A DNA stretch of 64,000 bases from Fen-330 sp050008465 (lineage in GTDB: Bacteria > Acidobacteriota > Terriglobia > Bryobacterales > Bryobacteraceae), in assembly GCA_050008465.1 (NCBI GenBank), contig JBEKMO010000015.1, forward strand, positions 1 to 64,000, read 5' to 3'. Numbering within the stretch: position 1 is the stretch's first letter; every line of letters starts with the position of its first letter. Below are positions 26,001 to 34,320 of the stretch, piece by piece. The notes beneath the pieces are model-generated. The model did no database searches. It saw only the letters and a program-made list of their open reading frames with translations, and was not told where the DNA came from. A program made the position numbers and the translations under genes.

Positions 26001-26456
26001 TATCTGGGCCAACCCGAGCGGACCAGCGAGGCGCTCCGGGACGGCTGGTACGTCACCGGCGACATCGGCGCCATTGACGATGAGGGATTCATCCGGATCA
26101 CCGACCGTCTGTCGCGCTTCAGCAAGATCGGCGGTGAAATGGTTCCGCATCTCAAAGTGGAAGAGGCCATCTATCGCATTCTGGGTGATTGCCCCTGCTG
26201 CGTCACCGGCATTCCGGACGAGCAGAAGGGCGAACGCCTGGCGGTGCTCTACGCGCGCCCAGATGTTACGCCGGGCGATTTGTGGCGGCGCCTGTCGGAC
26301 ACGGATTTGCCGCGCATCTGGCTGCCGAAGCGGGAGAGCGTCTTCCAGGTGAAAGCCCTGCCGGCGCTTGGGACCGGCAAAGTCGATCTGCGGCAAGTGA
26401 AAACGACGGCGCTGGAACTGGCTCAGGGTGTCGCGGCCCTTGCGCTGCCGGCGTGA
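23007..26456 (+). CDS. LplT-PlsC-acyl-ACP synthetase fusion (Aas-type lysophospholipid repair)
   Basis: A triple-domain protein of about 1149 residues. The first ~410 residues are a major-facilitator transporter like LplT (GFQSFLWAQFLGALNDNIYK, about 12 membrane segments). Next is a PlsC-type acyltransferase with the NHMSHVD (H-x4-D) active site near residue 452 and FAEGAISRTG. The C-terminal ~500 residues are an AMP-forming acyl-ACP/CoA ligase with SSGSTGTPKGV near residue 791 and GWYVTGDIGAIDDEGFI. In enterobacteria LplT flips lysophospholipids inward and Aas reacylates them; here both functions are on one chain. The start at 23007 is preferred; an in-frame ATG at 22905 would begin inside the palindromic operators. 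Confidence 0.9.
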   Translation: MTVNHEQATTHRGFADLLKNSGFQSFLWAQFLGALNDNIYKIIVSMRAVHVAAKTGSSGGYLALAGAVFVVPFLLFSGYSGHLADAYSKRKVLISVKVFEVLVMGLGLAAFFSTRIELMLAVLFLMALHSTIFSPAKYGIVPEMLADRDLSRANALLEMSTFVAIVVGTSLGSFLFTIWRERPWNMGLATLGVALAGLAASFKITRVRPAGAAGPFQANPFSEVITGTKHLLRDRPLCLTVAAISYFWFLGALFQMDLLLFGSEVLKVSDLRVGLMVTALAVGIGAGSMLAGRLSGDKVELGLVPLGSILMGLCCFALYAARTSYGWSVAALSWLGVSSGLFIVPLNAYLQQRSDDREKGRIIATNNFYNTVGLLLASGTLWMLHGRLHVSAATLVLLAGIATLGATAYIVSVVPDFLIRFLLWMLTHTLFRIRIVGQEHVPFRGPALLVANHMSHVDGFLIGACLQRFVRFMVWRPYYERKALHWFFRLTKAIPVGAGGPRDLVASLRKARQELAAGHVVCIFAEGAISRTGNMLPFKRGFERIVEGLDVPVIPVHLDRLWGSIFSFEGGRFFWKWPRRVPYPVTVSFGRPMPASSAPHEVRQAILELGSDAVAHRKNSGDLLQLRFVRGAKRNWSKLAMADSSGRELSYGRALAGSLLLAEWVKKHCATEEMVGLLLPSSIGGALANAGITLAGKAPVNLNFTAGREAMNSAIEQCGLRTILTSRLLLAKTRMEFVGGMVFLEDILKEASAWAKLRALWIARLAPARLLVAWYGGRNQTPDSLATVIFSSGSTGTPKGVMLSHHNVISNIDAMAQVYWIGPRDRIVGVLPFFHSFGFTVTIWLPLLTGCGVAYHPNPTDAKAIGELVAKYKGTFLLSTPTFCASYARKCARQEFESLRFVLVGAEKLRESVARTFAEVFDRELLEGYGCTEMSPVVAVNVPDYRAGKDTQTGNKPGTVGHPLPGIAVKVVNPATFESLPPNQEGLLLVKGANRMLGYLGQPERTSEALRDGWYVTGDIGAIDDEGFIRITDRLSRFSKIGGEMVPHLKVEEAIYRILGDCPCCVTGIPDEQKGERLAVLYARPDVTPGDLWRRLSDTDLPRIWLPKRESVFQVKALPALGTGKVDLRQVKTTALELAQGVAALALPA

Positions 26457-26609
26457 AAGAGGCCCACTGTGCCAGATCCTAAGTCTATGACCGCGAGATT
26501 TGGCGCTACTGCGAAACCGCTCGCTGACGCTTGCGGCTCGGTTAGTGTGGTGCGTATTTGCAGGCAGTCAGTCCTTACGCTGGAGTTCCCCGGATGTCCT
26601 TATTCGCGG
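26457..26609. other. Intergenic region, no gene recognised
   Basis: About 150 bp between convergent genes. No toxin gene follows the DUF433 antitoxin here, although such antitoxins are usually paired. No terminator-like hairpin with a T-run was seen. Confidence 0.5.
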
Positions 26610-26903
26610 TCAGAGATTGGCGACCTGGATCGGCGCGACCTGCTCCTCGGCCAACTCGGCGGTGTAGTCGAGGCAGGCCATGATGTCCTCGCGCGTGAGA
26701 GAGGGGTACTCGGCGAGGAGATCGTCTACCGTGTCGCCGTTCGCCAGCATGCGCACAATCTGGTGAACGGGAAGGCGCGTGCCCTTCACACATGCCTGGC
26801 CGTGGCAGATGTTTGGGTCGATGGAAATCCGATCCCTGGCGGGCACTTTGGTCAGCGCATGGCCGACCTGGAGGTCGGCCGCGGACCTGGAGGTCCGCCC
26901 CAC
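26610..26903 (-). CDS. DUF433 antitoxin-like protein (repeat at its 5' end)
   Basis: A protein of about 78-97 residues. The conserved DUF433 domain is RISIDPNICHGQACVKGTRLPVHQIVRMLANGDTVDDLLAEYPSLTREDIMACLDY, a small winged-helix-like domain found in VapB-type antitoxins. The longest frame starts at a GTG at 26903, but its first ~15 residues are simply the translation of repeat B2. The original start was probably a codon between 26846 and 26858 (a GTG lies at 26846). No DUF5615 or PIN toxin gene follows, so it is an orphan or decayed module. Confidence 0.7.
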   Translation of the reverse strand: MGRTSRSAADLQVGHALTKVPARDRISIDPNICHGQACVKGTRLPVHQIVRMLANGDTVDDLLAEYPSLTREDIMACLDYTAELAEEQVAPIQVANL

Positions 26904-26904
26904 G
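26861..26904. repeat. Double-hairpin repeat, family B, copy 2
   Basis: Nearly identical to copy 1 (GGCCGACCTGGAGGTCGGCC then GCGGACCTGGAGGTCCGC, tail CCCACG). It overlaps the 5' end of the longest DUF433 frame and lies 29 bp from the end of the efflux operon. Confidence 0.9.
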
Positions 26905-26932
26905 GAGCGAGGTTTTGTGTGAGGAGGGCGCG

Positions 26933-28090
26933 TTAATCCAGGCGCTTATGGAAGCGGAGGACGCTTAGGGTCATGATGAGGACGCCATAGAGGAGCAGGG
27001 CCAGCATCTGGGGCCAGAGGATGTCGATGCCGGTGCCTTTGAGGAAGATGCCGCGGACGATCTGGATGAAGTAGCGCAGGGGGTTGAGGTAGCTGAGGAG
27101 CTGCACGGCCAGCGGCATGTTGCGGATGGGGAAGGCGAAGCCGCTGAGCATGAAGGCCGGCATGAAGAAGAAGAAGGAGGACATCACGGCCTGCTGCTGG
27201 GTGCGGCATATGGTGGAGACGAACAGGCCGACGCCCACCGTGGTCAGCAGGAACAGGCAGGCGCAGAAGAGCAGCAGCAGCACGTTGCCGCGGAAGGGGA
27301 TGTGGAACACCAGCAGGGCGGCGGAGGTGACGAGGACGACCTCGAACAGGCCGGCCAGAGCGAAGGGCAGGGTCTTGCCGAGGATCAGCTCGAGGGGGCG
27401 GATGGGGGTCACCATGAGCTGTTCCATAGTGCCGATTTCCTTCTCGCGCACGATGGCCATGGCGGTGAGGATCAGCGAGACCAGGGTGATGATGTTCACC
27501 ACCACGCCGGGAACGAAGTAGTTGCGGCTGCGCAGGTCGGGGTTGAACCAGACGCGGCTACGCACGTCGATGCTCGGGACGCCCAGGCCGACCGGCCCGC
27601 CGACGGCCAGCGTACTGGCGACCAGCTTGGCGCGCTGCTGCCCGGTGAGAGCGCGGCCGGCGAAGGCGGCCACGATCTGCCCGGCGTAACTGGCGACGAT
27701 CGAGGCCGTGTTCGAGTTAGTGCCGTCGACCAGCACCTGAACCGAGGCCGTTTCGCCGCGCTCGATATCGCGGCTGAAGCCGGGCAGGACCGCCACCACC
27801 CCCTGCACCGCGCTCTCATCGAGCAGAAGCTGGGCCTGGGCGTTGCTGGCGGGCGTGGCCCCGATCTCAAAGCGCCGCGAACCCTCGAAGGCGGCGCGCA
27901 GGTCGCGGCTCGCGGGCGTGCGATCCAGATCCATCCAGGCAATGCGGGCGCTGTCGACGTCCAGGTTCACGGCGTAGCCGAAGATGATGAGCTGAATGAG
28001 CGGCGGCATGAACAGCAGGATGCGCATGCGCGGCTCGCGCAGCGTCTGGCGGAATTCCTTGCGGATGATCTCGCGGATGCGTTCCCACAT
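26933..28090 (-). CDS. ABC-2 type efflux permease (YbhR-like)
   Basis: A 385-residue ABC-2 permease. One N-terminal membrane segment (MRILLFMPPLIQLIIFGYAVNLDV) is followed by a large periplasmic domain to about residue 180, then five membrane segments. The cytosolic motif REKEIGTMEQLMVTPIRPLELILGK, typical of YhhJ/YbhR permeases, lies between them. It pairs with the neighbouring permease to form the membrane channel of a tripartite drug exporter. It is the last gene of the leftward operon and follows its partner by one base. Confidence 0.92.
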   Translation of the reverse strand: MWERIREIIRKEFRQTLREPRMRILLFMPPLIQLIIFGYAVNLDVDSARIAWMDLDRTPASRDLRAAFEGSRRFEIGATPASNAQAQLLLDESAVQGVVAVLPGFSRDIERGETASVQVLVDGTNSNTASIVASYAGQIVAAFAGRALTGQQRAKLVASTLAVGGPVGLGVPSIDVRSRVWFNPDLRSRNYFVPGVVVNIITLVSLILTAMAIVREKEIGTMEQLMVTPIRPLELILGKTLPFALAGLFEVVLVTSAALLVFHIPFRGNVLLLLFCACLFLLTTVGVGLFVSTICRTQQQAVMSSFFFFMPAFMLSGFAFPIRNMPLAVQLLSYLNPLRYFIQIVRGIFLKGTGIDILWPQMLALLLYGVLIMTLSVLRFHKRLD

Positions 28091-28091
28091 A

Positions 28092-29225
28092 TCAGGCCAC
28101 CTTCTGGCGCAGCTTGCGCGTGGCGGCGAGGAAGACCAGGGCCGCGAAGATGAACAGGAACACGATATCGCCCCACAGGATCTCGAGGCCCACGCCTTTC
28201 AGGAACACGCCTTTGAGGATCGTGACGAAATAGCGCGCCGGCACGATGTAGGTGACCGCCTGGATCACCACCGGCATGTTCTCGATGGAGTAGATGAAGC
28301 CCGACAGCAGCATCGCGGGCAGGAACGTACTGAGCATGCCCATCTGGTAGGCGAGCACCTGGGTGCGGGCGGCGGCGGAGATGAAAATGCCCCAGCACAG
28401 CGAGCCCAGCAGGAACAGGCAGGTGGAGCCGACCAGGAGCAGCGGGTTGCCGCGCAAGGGCACCTGGAAGACGAGCACGCCGACGGCGATCGACAGCACC
28501 ATGTCCAGGAAGCCCAGTGTGAAGAAGGCCAGCATCTTTCCAAGCACGATCTCGGCGGGGCGGAGCGGTGTGGAGAGGAGCTGCTCCATGGTGCCGGTCT
28601 CCCACTCGCGGGCGATGGTGAGCGAGGTGATGAGCGCGGTGATGATCGCCAGGATCACCGCGATCATGCCGGGCACGATGAAGTTGCGGCTCTTGAGCTC
28701 GTTGTTGTAAAGCACGCGGAGACGAGCGTCCACCGGCGGGTTGAGCTTGGCGCCGCCCTTGCGGTCCAGCGCGCGCGTGCGCACGTCCATGGCATAAACC
28801 TGGAGCAGGGTGTCGGCATAGCCGCGCGCGATGGAAGCGGTGTTGGAATCGCTGCCGTCGAAGATCAACTGCACTTGTGGCTCGCGGCCCGCCAGCAGCT
28901 CGCGGGCATAACCTTGCGGAACCACCACCGCGAGCAGGCACTGGTCCTGGTCGATGCGCTTCTCGATGGTGTGGTACTCGTTGACGTAATCGAGGATCTG
29001 GAAGAAGCGCGAGCCCTGGAAGCGCGCGATCAGCTCACGGCTCTCGGGCGTCTTGTCGGAGTCGTAGACCAGCGTGGGGATTTGGTCGACATCGAGCGTG
29101 AGGCCGTAGCCGAACAGCAGCAGCATCACCAGCGGGACGGCCAGGGCCATGGCGAGGCTGCGCGGGTCGCGCAGGATGTGCAGGAATTCCTTCTTGGCAA
29201 CCGCTCGGGTGCGCCGGAGGTTCAT
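28092..29225 (-). CDS. ABC-2 type efflux permease (YbhS-like)
   Basis: A 377-residue paralogue of the downstream permease with the same plan: membrane segment LAMALAVPLVMLLLFGYGLTLDV, periplasmic domain, REWETGTMEQLLSTPLRPAEIVLGK, then five more membrane segments. The two permeases are expected to form a heterodimer, as YbhS and YbhR do in E. coli. The start overlaps the upstream ATPase gene by four bases. Confidence 0.92.
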   Translation of the reverse strand: MNLRRTRAVAKKEFLHILRDPRSLAMALAVPLVMLLLFGYGLTLDVDQIPTLVYDSDKTPESRELIARFQGSRFFQILDYVNEYHTIEKRIDQDQCLLAVVVPQGYARELLAGREPQVQLIFDGSDSNTASIARGYADTLLQVYAMDVRTRALDRKGGAKLNPPVDARLRVLYNNELKSRNFIVPGMIAVILAIITALITSLTIAREWETGTMEQLLSTPLRPAEIVLGKMLAFFTLGFLDMVLSIAVGVLVFQVPLRGNPLLLVGSTCLFLLGSLCWGIFISAAARTQVLAYQMGMLSTFLPAMLLSGFIYSIENMPVVIQAVTYIVPARYFVTILKGVFLKGVGLEILWGDIVFLFIFAALVFLAATRKLRQKVA

Positions 29226-30169
29226 GCGGCCCTCCTTTCTTCCTGCTCGATCATGGCGACGAAGACGTCCTCCATGGAGGGCTGGATGGGCTCGAGACGG
29301 CGGATGGCGATCCCGCGCGAAGAGAGCGCCTGGCGGATGCGGGGCGCGGCGGGCAGCGGGTCGTCCACGGTGACGTGCAGGCCGCCGCCGAAAACAGCTA
29401 CGTCCAGGATGCCCGGGGTTGCCTCGAGCGCCTTCATGCTTTCGAGCGGGTCCGAGGATTCCAGATCCATCAGGTGGTGCGAGGTGAGCGAGCGCTTGAG
29501 TTCCTCGGGAGCGCCGAGGGCGACGATCTTGCCGCGGTACATGAGCGCGAGGCGGTGGCAGTACTCGGCCTCGTCCATGTAGTGCGTGGAGACGAAGACG
29601 GTGTGGCCGGCCTCGGAGAGCTGATATATGAGGTCCCAGAAACCGCGGCGGGCGATGGGGTCGACGCCCGAGGTGGGCTCGTCGAGGAACAGAATCGCGG
29701 GCTGATGGAGGATGGCGCAGCCGAGAGCCAGGCGCTGCTTCCAGCCCCCGGCGAGCAGGCGGGTCATGGAGTGCCGGCGGTCTTCCAGGCCCGCCATCTT
29801 GAGGATGTACTCCTTGCGCGCGGCGCGCGTGGCGGCGGGCACGCCGTAGACGCCGCTGAAGAAGTCGATGTTCTCCTCGACCTGGAGGTCGTCGTAGAGC
29901 GAGAACTTCTGCGACATGTAGCCGATGTTGCGCTTGATGGACTCGGACTGCGTGGCCACGTCGTAGCCGCCCACCGTCGCGCTGCCGCCCGAGGGGCTGA
30001 GCAGGCCGCAGAGGATACGGATGGTGGTGGACTTGCCGGCGCCGTTGGGCCCCAGAAAACCGAAGATCTCGCCGCGGCCGACGGAAAGCGAGACGTGGTC
30101 GACGGCGACGAAATCGCCGAAGCGCTTGACCAGGTCGCGGACTTCGACAGCGACGCCGTTGCCGTTCAT
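29222..30169 (-). CDS. ABC transporter ATP-binding protein (second YbhF half)
   Basis: A 315-residue ATPase. Walker A is GPNGAGKST, the signature is the degenerate LLAGGWKQRL rather than LSGGQ, and Walker B is AILFLDEPTSGVD. A C-terminal extension of ~80 residues is present. The ATG at 30169 overlaps the stop of the preceding ATPase gene; the long upstream frame extension is arginine-rich noise inside that gene. In E. coli the two ATPase domains are one protein (YbhF); here they are two genes. Confidence 0.92.
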   Translation of the reverse strand: MNGNGVAVEVRDLVKRFGDFVAVDHVSLSVGRGEIFGFLGPNGAGKSTTIRILCGLLSPSGGSATVGGYDVATQSESIKRNIGYMSQKFSLYDDLQVEENIDFFSGVYGVPAATRAARKEYILKMAGLEDRRHSMTRLLAGGWKQRLALGCAILHQPAILFLDEPTSGVDPIARRGFWDLIYQLSEAGHTVFVSTHYMDEAEYCHRLALMYRGKIVALGAPEELKRSLTSHHLMDLESSDPLESMKALEATPGILDVAVFGGGLHVTVDDPLPAAPRIRQALSSRGIAIRRLEPIQPSMEDVFVAMIEQEERRAA

Positions 30170-31086
30170 GCCGCCGCCTCCTTGCGGATCAGGGCGATGA
30201 ACACGTCTTCGAGCGACGGCTCGATGCGCCGGAAGGTTGCGGGGGCAAGCCGTTCGAGCCGCTGAGGCGAGGTGCGCGCGGGATCCAGAAACAGGTGCAG
30301 CACGTTGCCCGATGGCTCGACGCTGACGACGCCGTCGGCGGCGATCAGCAGTTCCCGCGCGGCGCGGCGATCGGGGGCCTGAACCTCGTAGCACTCTTCG
30401 GTGAGCGAGGTCCGCAGGGCGCCGGGAGAGTCACAGCGGATCAGCCGCCCGCGGTCGATGAGGCCGACGCGGTTGCAGCGCTCGGCCTCGTCCAGATACG
30501 CCGTGGTAACGAAAACCGTGAGCCCGTCCTTCACGAGTTGATACAGGATGGCCCAGAAGTCGCGGCGCGAGACCGGATCGACGCCGTTGGTCGGCTCGTC
30601 CAGGAAGAGCACCTGGGGATGGTGCAGTAAGGTGCACATCAGCGCCAGCTTCTGCTTCATGCCGCCAGACAGCTTGCCGGCCTGGCGGGCGCGGAAGGGG
30701 TCCATGCGGGTCATGCGGAGGAGGCGGGCCATGAGCTGGTCGCGGTCCGCGCCGGTGACGCCGAACAGGTCGGCGTAGAAGAGCATGTTCTCCTCGACGG
30801 TGAGGTCGATGTAGAGGCCGAAGCGCTGGGCCATGTAGCCGATGCGGTCTTTGACGGCGTCGGGAGAGCGCGCCACGTCGTAGCCGGCCACCTCGACGCG
30901 GCCCTCGGTGGGATCGAGCAGGCCGCAGAGCAGGCGCACGGTGGTGGTCTTGCCGGCGCCGTCCGGGCCAACCAGGCCGAAGATCTCGCCGCGAGGGATC
31001 TCGAGGTTGAGCCGGTCGAGCGCCGTCAGGGCGCCGAAGCGCCGGGTCAGGCCGCTGGCGCGGATCATGATGGTGTCGGCGTTCAT
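30166..31086 (-). CDS. ABC transporter ATP-binding protein (first YbhF half)
   Basis: A 306-residue ATPase with canonical motifs: Walker A GPDGAGKTT, signature LSGGMKQKL and Walker B VLFLDEPTNGVD. The C-terminal tail matches that of its neighbour. It would energise the two permeases. Its start overlaps the stop of the membrane-fusion gene by four bases, so the whole efflux set is translationally coupled. Confidence 0.92.
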   Translation of the reverse strand: MNADTIMIRASGLTRRFGALTALDRLNLEIPRGEIFGLVGPDGAGKTTTVRLLCGLLDPTEGRVEVAGYDVARSPDAVKDRIGYMAQRFGLYIDLTVEENMLFYADLFGVTGADRDQLMARLLRMTRMDPFRARQAGKLSGGMKQKLALMCTLLHHPQVLFLDEPTNGVDPVSRRDFWAILYQLVKDGLTVFVTTAYLDEAERCNRVGLIDRGRLIRCDSPGALRTSLTEECYEVQAPDRRAARELLIAADGVVSVEPSGNVLHLFLDPARTSPQRLERLAPATFRRIEPSLEDVFIALIRKEAAA

Positions 31087-32249
31087 CGGTTGATCAGGAT
31101 CTCGGCGTCGGCCGGCATGTTGGACTTCAGTTCCTGGTTAGGATTCTCGACCTCGATCTTGACGCGGTAGACGAGCTTGGAGCGCTCCTCCTGGGTCTGG
31201 ATCTGCTTGGGCGTGAACTCGGCCTCCGAGGAGATGAAGGAGACGCGGCCCCAGTAGATCTTGCCGGGGAAGGAATCGGTGGTGACCTTTACTTTGTCGC
31301 CCAGCTTGACGCGGCCGTAGTCGAGCTCGCTGAGATAGGCGCGCACCCAGGGATGGTGGATATCGCCGACCGTGACGACGGTGGTGCCCGCGGCCAAGAT
31401 CTCGCCCGGCTCGGCGGCTTTCACCAGCACCACTCCATCGATGGGCGAGATGGCTTGGGTGTCGGCGAGCTGGGTAGCGACGATCTGCACGTCCGCGCGG
31501 CGCGCGGCGATGTCCGCCAGGCGCGTGGCGATCTCTTCCTTCCGGCGCTTGAGCTCGAGGCGCTGCGCCTCGGCCTGGCGGAGGGCCGCTCTCGATTGCC
31601 CCAGCATGGCCTGAGCCTGCGCGATGGTCTCCCTGCGGGGACCTTCGAGCACCAGCGCGAGCTGTTCCTTGGCGCTCTTGAGCTGGGCGTCGGCGGTTTC
31701 GTAGCGGGTGCGGTACTGATCGTAGTCGGCGGCGGAAATATCTTCGTTCTTGAAGAGCGTCTGGGCGCGCTTCCAGTCGTTGGCGGAGCGGCCGTATTCG
31801 GTTTGGGTGCGATCGACGGCGGCGCGGGCCTGCTCCTTCTCCTGGGTGCGCGAGCCGGCCAGCAGCTCGGCCAGGCGCGCGTCGGCGTTCTTGAGTTCGG
31901 CCTGGCGCTGCTGGATCTGGGCTTCCAGGGTCTCGTCCTGCCATTCGATCGAGGTGCGTTGCTGGACGAGGAGGGATTCGGAGGAGTCGAGCGCGGCCTG
32001 GGCGCGGTCGCGCTGCGCGAGCAGTTGCTCCTTGTCGAGCCGGGCGACGACCATGCCTTTCTTCACCGGATCGCCTTCGGTGACCGCACGCTCGATGAGG
32101 CGGCCGGCGATCTTGAAGGAGATGTTGACCTCGGTAAGCTCGATGTTTCCCGAGAGACGGATGGCGTTGCCGTTGCCGCTGTGGAACCAGCCGCACGAAG
32201 ACAGGGTGATGGCCGCGGCCGGTATGAGTAAGAGCCTCTGTCTGGACAT
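31083..32249 (-). CDS. HlyD-family membrane fusion lipoprotein (YbhG-like)
   Basis: A 388-residue periplasmic adaptor. It has a lipoprotein signal with lipobox LSSC (MSRQRLLLIPAAAITLSSC), a barrel/lipoyl half-domain (VVARLDKEQLLAQRDRAQAALDSSE), a long alpha-helical hairpin rich in Gln/Ala/Arg (about residues 80-225), and the returning lipoyl/beta-barrel segment (AISPIDGVVLVKAAEPGEILAAGTTVVTVGD). It bridges the inner-membrane ABC transporter and the TolC-like pore encoded just upstream. Order and type match ybhG of E. coli. Confidence 0.93.
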   Translation of the reverse strand: MSRQRLLLIPAAAITLSSCGWFHSGNGNAIRLSGNIELTEVNISFKIAGRLIERAVTEGDPVKKGMVVARLDKEQLLAQRDRAQAALDSSESLLVQQRTSIEWQDETLEAQIQQRQAELKNADARLAELLAGSRTQEKEQARAAVDRTQTEYGRSANDWKRAQTLFKNEDISAADYDQYRTRYETADAQLKSAKEQLALVLEGPRRETIAQAQAMLGQSRAALRQAEAQRLELKRRKEEIATRLADIAARRADVQIVATQLADTQAISPIDGVVLVKAAEPGEILAAGTTVVTVGDIHHPWVRAYLSELDYGRVKLGDKVKVTTDSFPGKIYWGRVSFISSEAEFTPKQIQTQEERSKLVYRVKIEVENPNQELKSNMPADAEILINR

Positions 32250-32264
32250 GATGAGTTCGCTCCT

Positions 32265-33590
32265 TTACTGGACGATGTGACGGATGGCGCCCATGGCCTG
32301 CGCCAGGTTGATGCGCGCGACGTTGAACGCCAGCAACGCGGAGATCTGGTTGTCCCGAGCGCGGGCGAGGCGGGTCTGGGCGTCGGTGGGTTCGAGGCTC
32401 GAGGCCACTCCGGCCTCGTAGCGGCGCTGCGCCTGGGCCACCTCGAGCCCGGCCTGATCGAGGCCCTCTCGCGCGACCTGGACCTGGTCTTCGGCGGATT
32501 GCAGGCTGTCCAGTGCCAGGCGGATCTCGAGCTCGATCTGTTTGCGCAGGTCGGTGGTGCGGATGGATTCCTGGCGAAGCTGCGAGGCGCTTTCGGAGCG
32601 CCGGGCGTCGCGCCGGCCGCCGTCGAACAGGGGGACGCGGAGGGCGATGCCGTAAGTGCGGGTGGGGACCGCGTTGTGGAAACCGGTTCCGCTGGAGCCG
32701 TAGTCGGCGAAACTGGCGAGCGAGGGCAGGCGCTCGAACCTGGTGGCGGAATAGCTCAGGCGCGCGTTCTGCTCGCGTGTTTCCTGGGCCTTGAGGTCGG
32801 CGCGCGCGGCGAACGCTTTGTCGATGGCCTGTTTGGCGGTGACGGCATCCGCGGGCGCGTACTCCAGTTTGCCGGAAAGCTCGAAATCGGCGGCGAGGTC
32901 CACGCCCATGGCGCGGAGCAGTTCGAGTTGCGCCCGGCGGCGCTCGTTGCGGGCGACCAGCAGGCGCTGGCGCTCGTTGGCAAGCTGCACCTGGGCGCGC
33001 GTGACCTCGATTCCCGTGCCGGTGCCGGCGTTCTTGCGGTTCAGGGCCAGCGTGGCCAGAGCCTGCGACAAATCGACGTTCGCCTGCGCCGCTTCGACGT
33101 GAGCCTGGGCCGCCAGCGCCGCCATGTAGAGCGTGGCGACCTGCGCCGCGACCTGGTCTTGCGCGCTCGAGTTGTCCGCTTCGGCCGAGCGGACGCCCGC
33201 CCGGGAGGCCTGGAAGCGGCGGATCGAGCTGAAGTCGAAGACGGTCTCGGTCACGGAGACGCGGGCGTCGGTGGTGGTGAAGGGGCCGACGAAGGTGGGG
33301 ATGGTGAAGCCCAGCGCCGGCGGGAGCTGGATGCGGAGGCCAAAGGCCTCGAGGTTGCGGGTCTGGCTCTGATAGGCGAATTGCCCGTCGAGATTGGGGA
33401 GCAGCGCTGCCCGGGCCTGCGCCGAGCGCGCCCGGCTCTGGCGGATCAGCTCCTCGGCGAGCTGGATGCGCGTGTTCCCTTTCGGCGCCAGCGCGATGTC
33501 GACGGCCTGCTTGAGCGTTAACCGCGGCGGAGAGTCGGTCTGGGCCAAGAGCAGAGCCGGCACCAGGGCCAGAATCAATTGGCGTTGCAT
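32265..33590 (-). CDS. TolC-family outer membrane efflux protein
   Basis: A 441-residue outer-membrane channel. The signal peptide is MQRQLILALVPALLLAQ, followed by two outer-membrane-efflux repeats, each with long coiled-coil helices (LAEELIRQSRARSAQARAALLPNLDGQF; QRRYEAGVASSLEPTDAQTRLARARDNQISALLAFNVARINLAQAMG). The start at 33590 is set by the signal peptide; the open frame runs on upstream into the TetR gene without conservation. It provides the exit duct for the tripartite exporter, which E. coli supplies from an unlinked tolC. Confidence 0.93.
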   Translation of the reverse strand: MQRQLILALVPALLLAQTDSPPRLTLKQAVDIALAPKGNTRIQLAEELIRQSRARSAQARAALLPNLDGQFAYQSQTRNLEAFGLRIQLPPALGFTIPTFVGPFTTTDARVSVTETVFDFSSIRRFQASRAGVRSAEADNSSAQDQVAAQVATLYMAALAAQAHVEAAQANVDLSQALATLALNRKNAGTGTGIEVTRAQVQLANERQRLLVARNERRRAQLELLRAMGVDLAADFELSGKLEYAPADAVTAKQAIDKAFAARADLKAQETREQNARLSYSATRFERLPSLASFADYGSSGTGFHNAVPTRTYGIALRVPLFDGGRRDARRSESASQLRQESIRTTDLRKQIELEIRLALDSLQSAEDQVQVAREGLDQAGLEVAQAQRRYEAGVASSLEPTDAQTRLARARDNQISALLAFNVARINLAQAMGAIRHIVQ

Positions 33591-34264
33591 TGAGGGTCTC
33601 CTTGGGGAGCCGCTCCCTGACGGTCGCGGTTCGGTAGGTTCGGGGCTGGCGTGCGGAATCCGGCGGCGAGGAATGCGATCAACCGATTCAGAGTGGTCTC
33701 CAAGTCCGAGGCGTCGCACAGGCCCTCCGAGGTCACCTTGAGGTGGTGCAGACCGGCCATGGTGTGCGCCAGCGCGCCGATCACGAAGTGCAGGCGCCAG
33801 AACATCTCCTCCGGCGGCAACTCGGGCAGTGCACGCCGGAAGGCGCCCAGGAAACGGACCTTGGCCGCACTGAACTGCTCGCGGAAGATGCGCTCGAAGA
33901 TGTCGCCGGGGTCGATGTACATCCGGCCCAACAGACGACCGAAGGTGGAAGCCCGCTCGTGCCCGATTTTCAACACGGGTTCGAGAAACGCCCTCAGGAC
34001 ATCTTCGATCGGCAGGGGCCCATCGCCGGCGCGGGCCTCGCAAGCGTCGAGCATGGCCATGCGCTGCTGGTTGAGCGGGCCGAGCCGGCGAGCGAACACG
34101 GCCTGGATGAGGGCATCCTTGGACTGGAAGTGATAGTTGACGGCGGCCAGGTTGGCTCCGGCCTCGGCGGTGATAGTGCGCAGGGAGGTATCGGTGAAGC
34201 CGCGATCGCCGAAGAGGCGTTCGGCGGCATCGAGGATGCGGTCCTTGGTGGTTGGAAGATCCAC
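33575..34264 (-). CDS. TetR-family repressor (CecR-like)
   Basis: A 229-residue regulator. The N-terminal HTH is TKDRILDAAERLFGDRGFTDTSLRTITAEAGANLAAVNYHFQSKDALIQAVF. The C-terminal ligand domain carries PLNQQRMAMLDACE and HFVIGALAHTMAGLHHL, like the CecR/DUF1956 group. CecR controls the ybhGFSR drug exporter in E. coli, and here it heads the equivalent operon. The GTG at 34264 is chosen because a GGAGG ribosome site lies six bases upstream. Its last codons overlap the tolC-like gene by 16 bp. Confidence 0.92.
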   Translation of the reverse strand: MDLPTTKDRILDAAERLFGDRGFTDTSLRTITAEAGANLAAVNYHFQSKDALIQAVFARRLGPLNQQRMAMLDACEARAGDGPLPIEDVLRAFLEPVLKIGHERASTFGRLLGRMYIDPGDIFERIFREQFSAAKVRFLGAFRRALPELPPEEMFWRLHFVIGALAHTMAGLHHLKVTSEGLCDASDLETTLNRLIAFLAAGFRTPAPNLPNRDRQGAAPQGDPQCNAN

Positions 34265-34275
34265 GGGCAGCCTCC

Positions 34276-34320
34276 ATCGAACGTTCGATTGAAACGTTCG
34301 TATGATTTAATTATACGTTT
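34276..34320. promoter_or_regulatory. Operator palindromes of the CecR-like repressor
   Basis: A perfect 14-bp palindrome ATCGAACGTTCGAT at 34276-34289 is followed by AAACGTTCGTAT and, inverted across nine bases, ATACGTTT (34293-34320). The repeated AACGTT/ACGTTT cores overlap the -10 element and the predicted start of transcription, as expected for an autoregulated TetR-family repressor. Confidence 0.65.
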
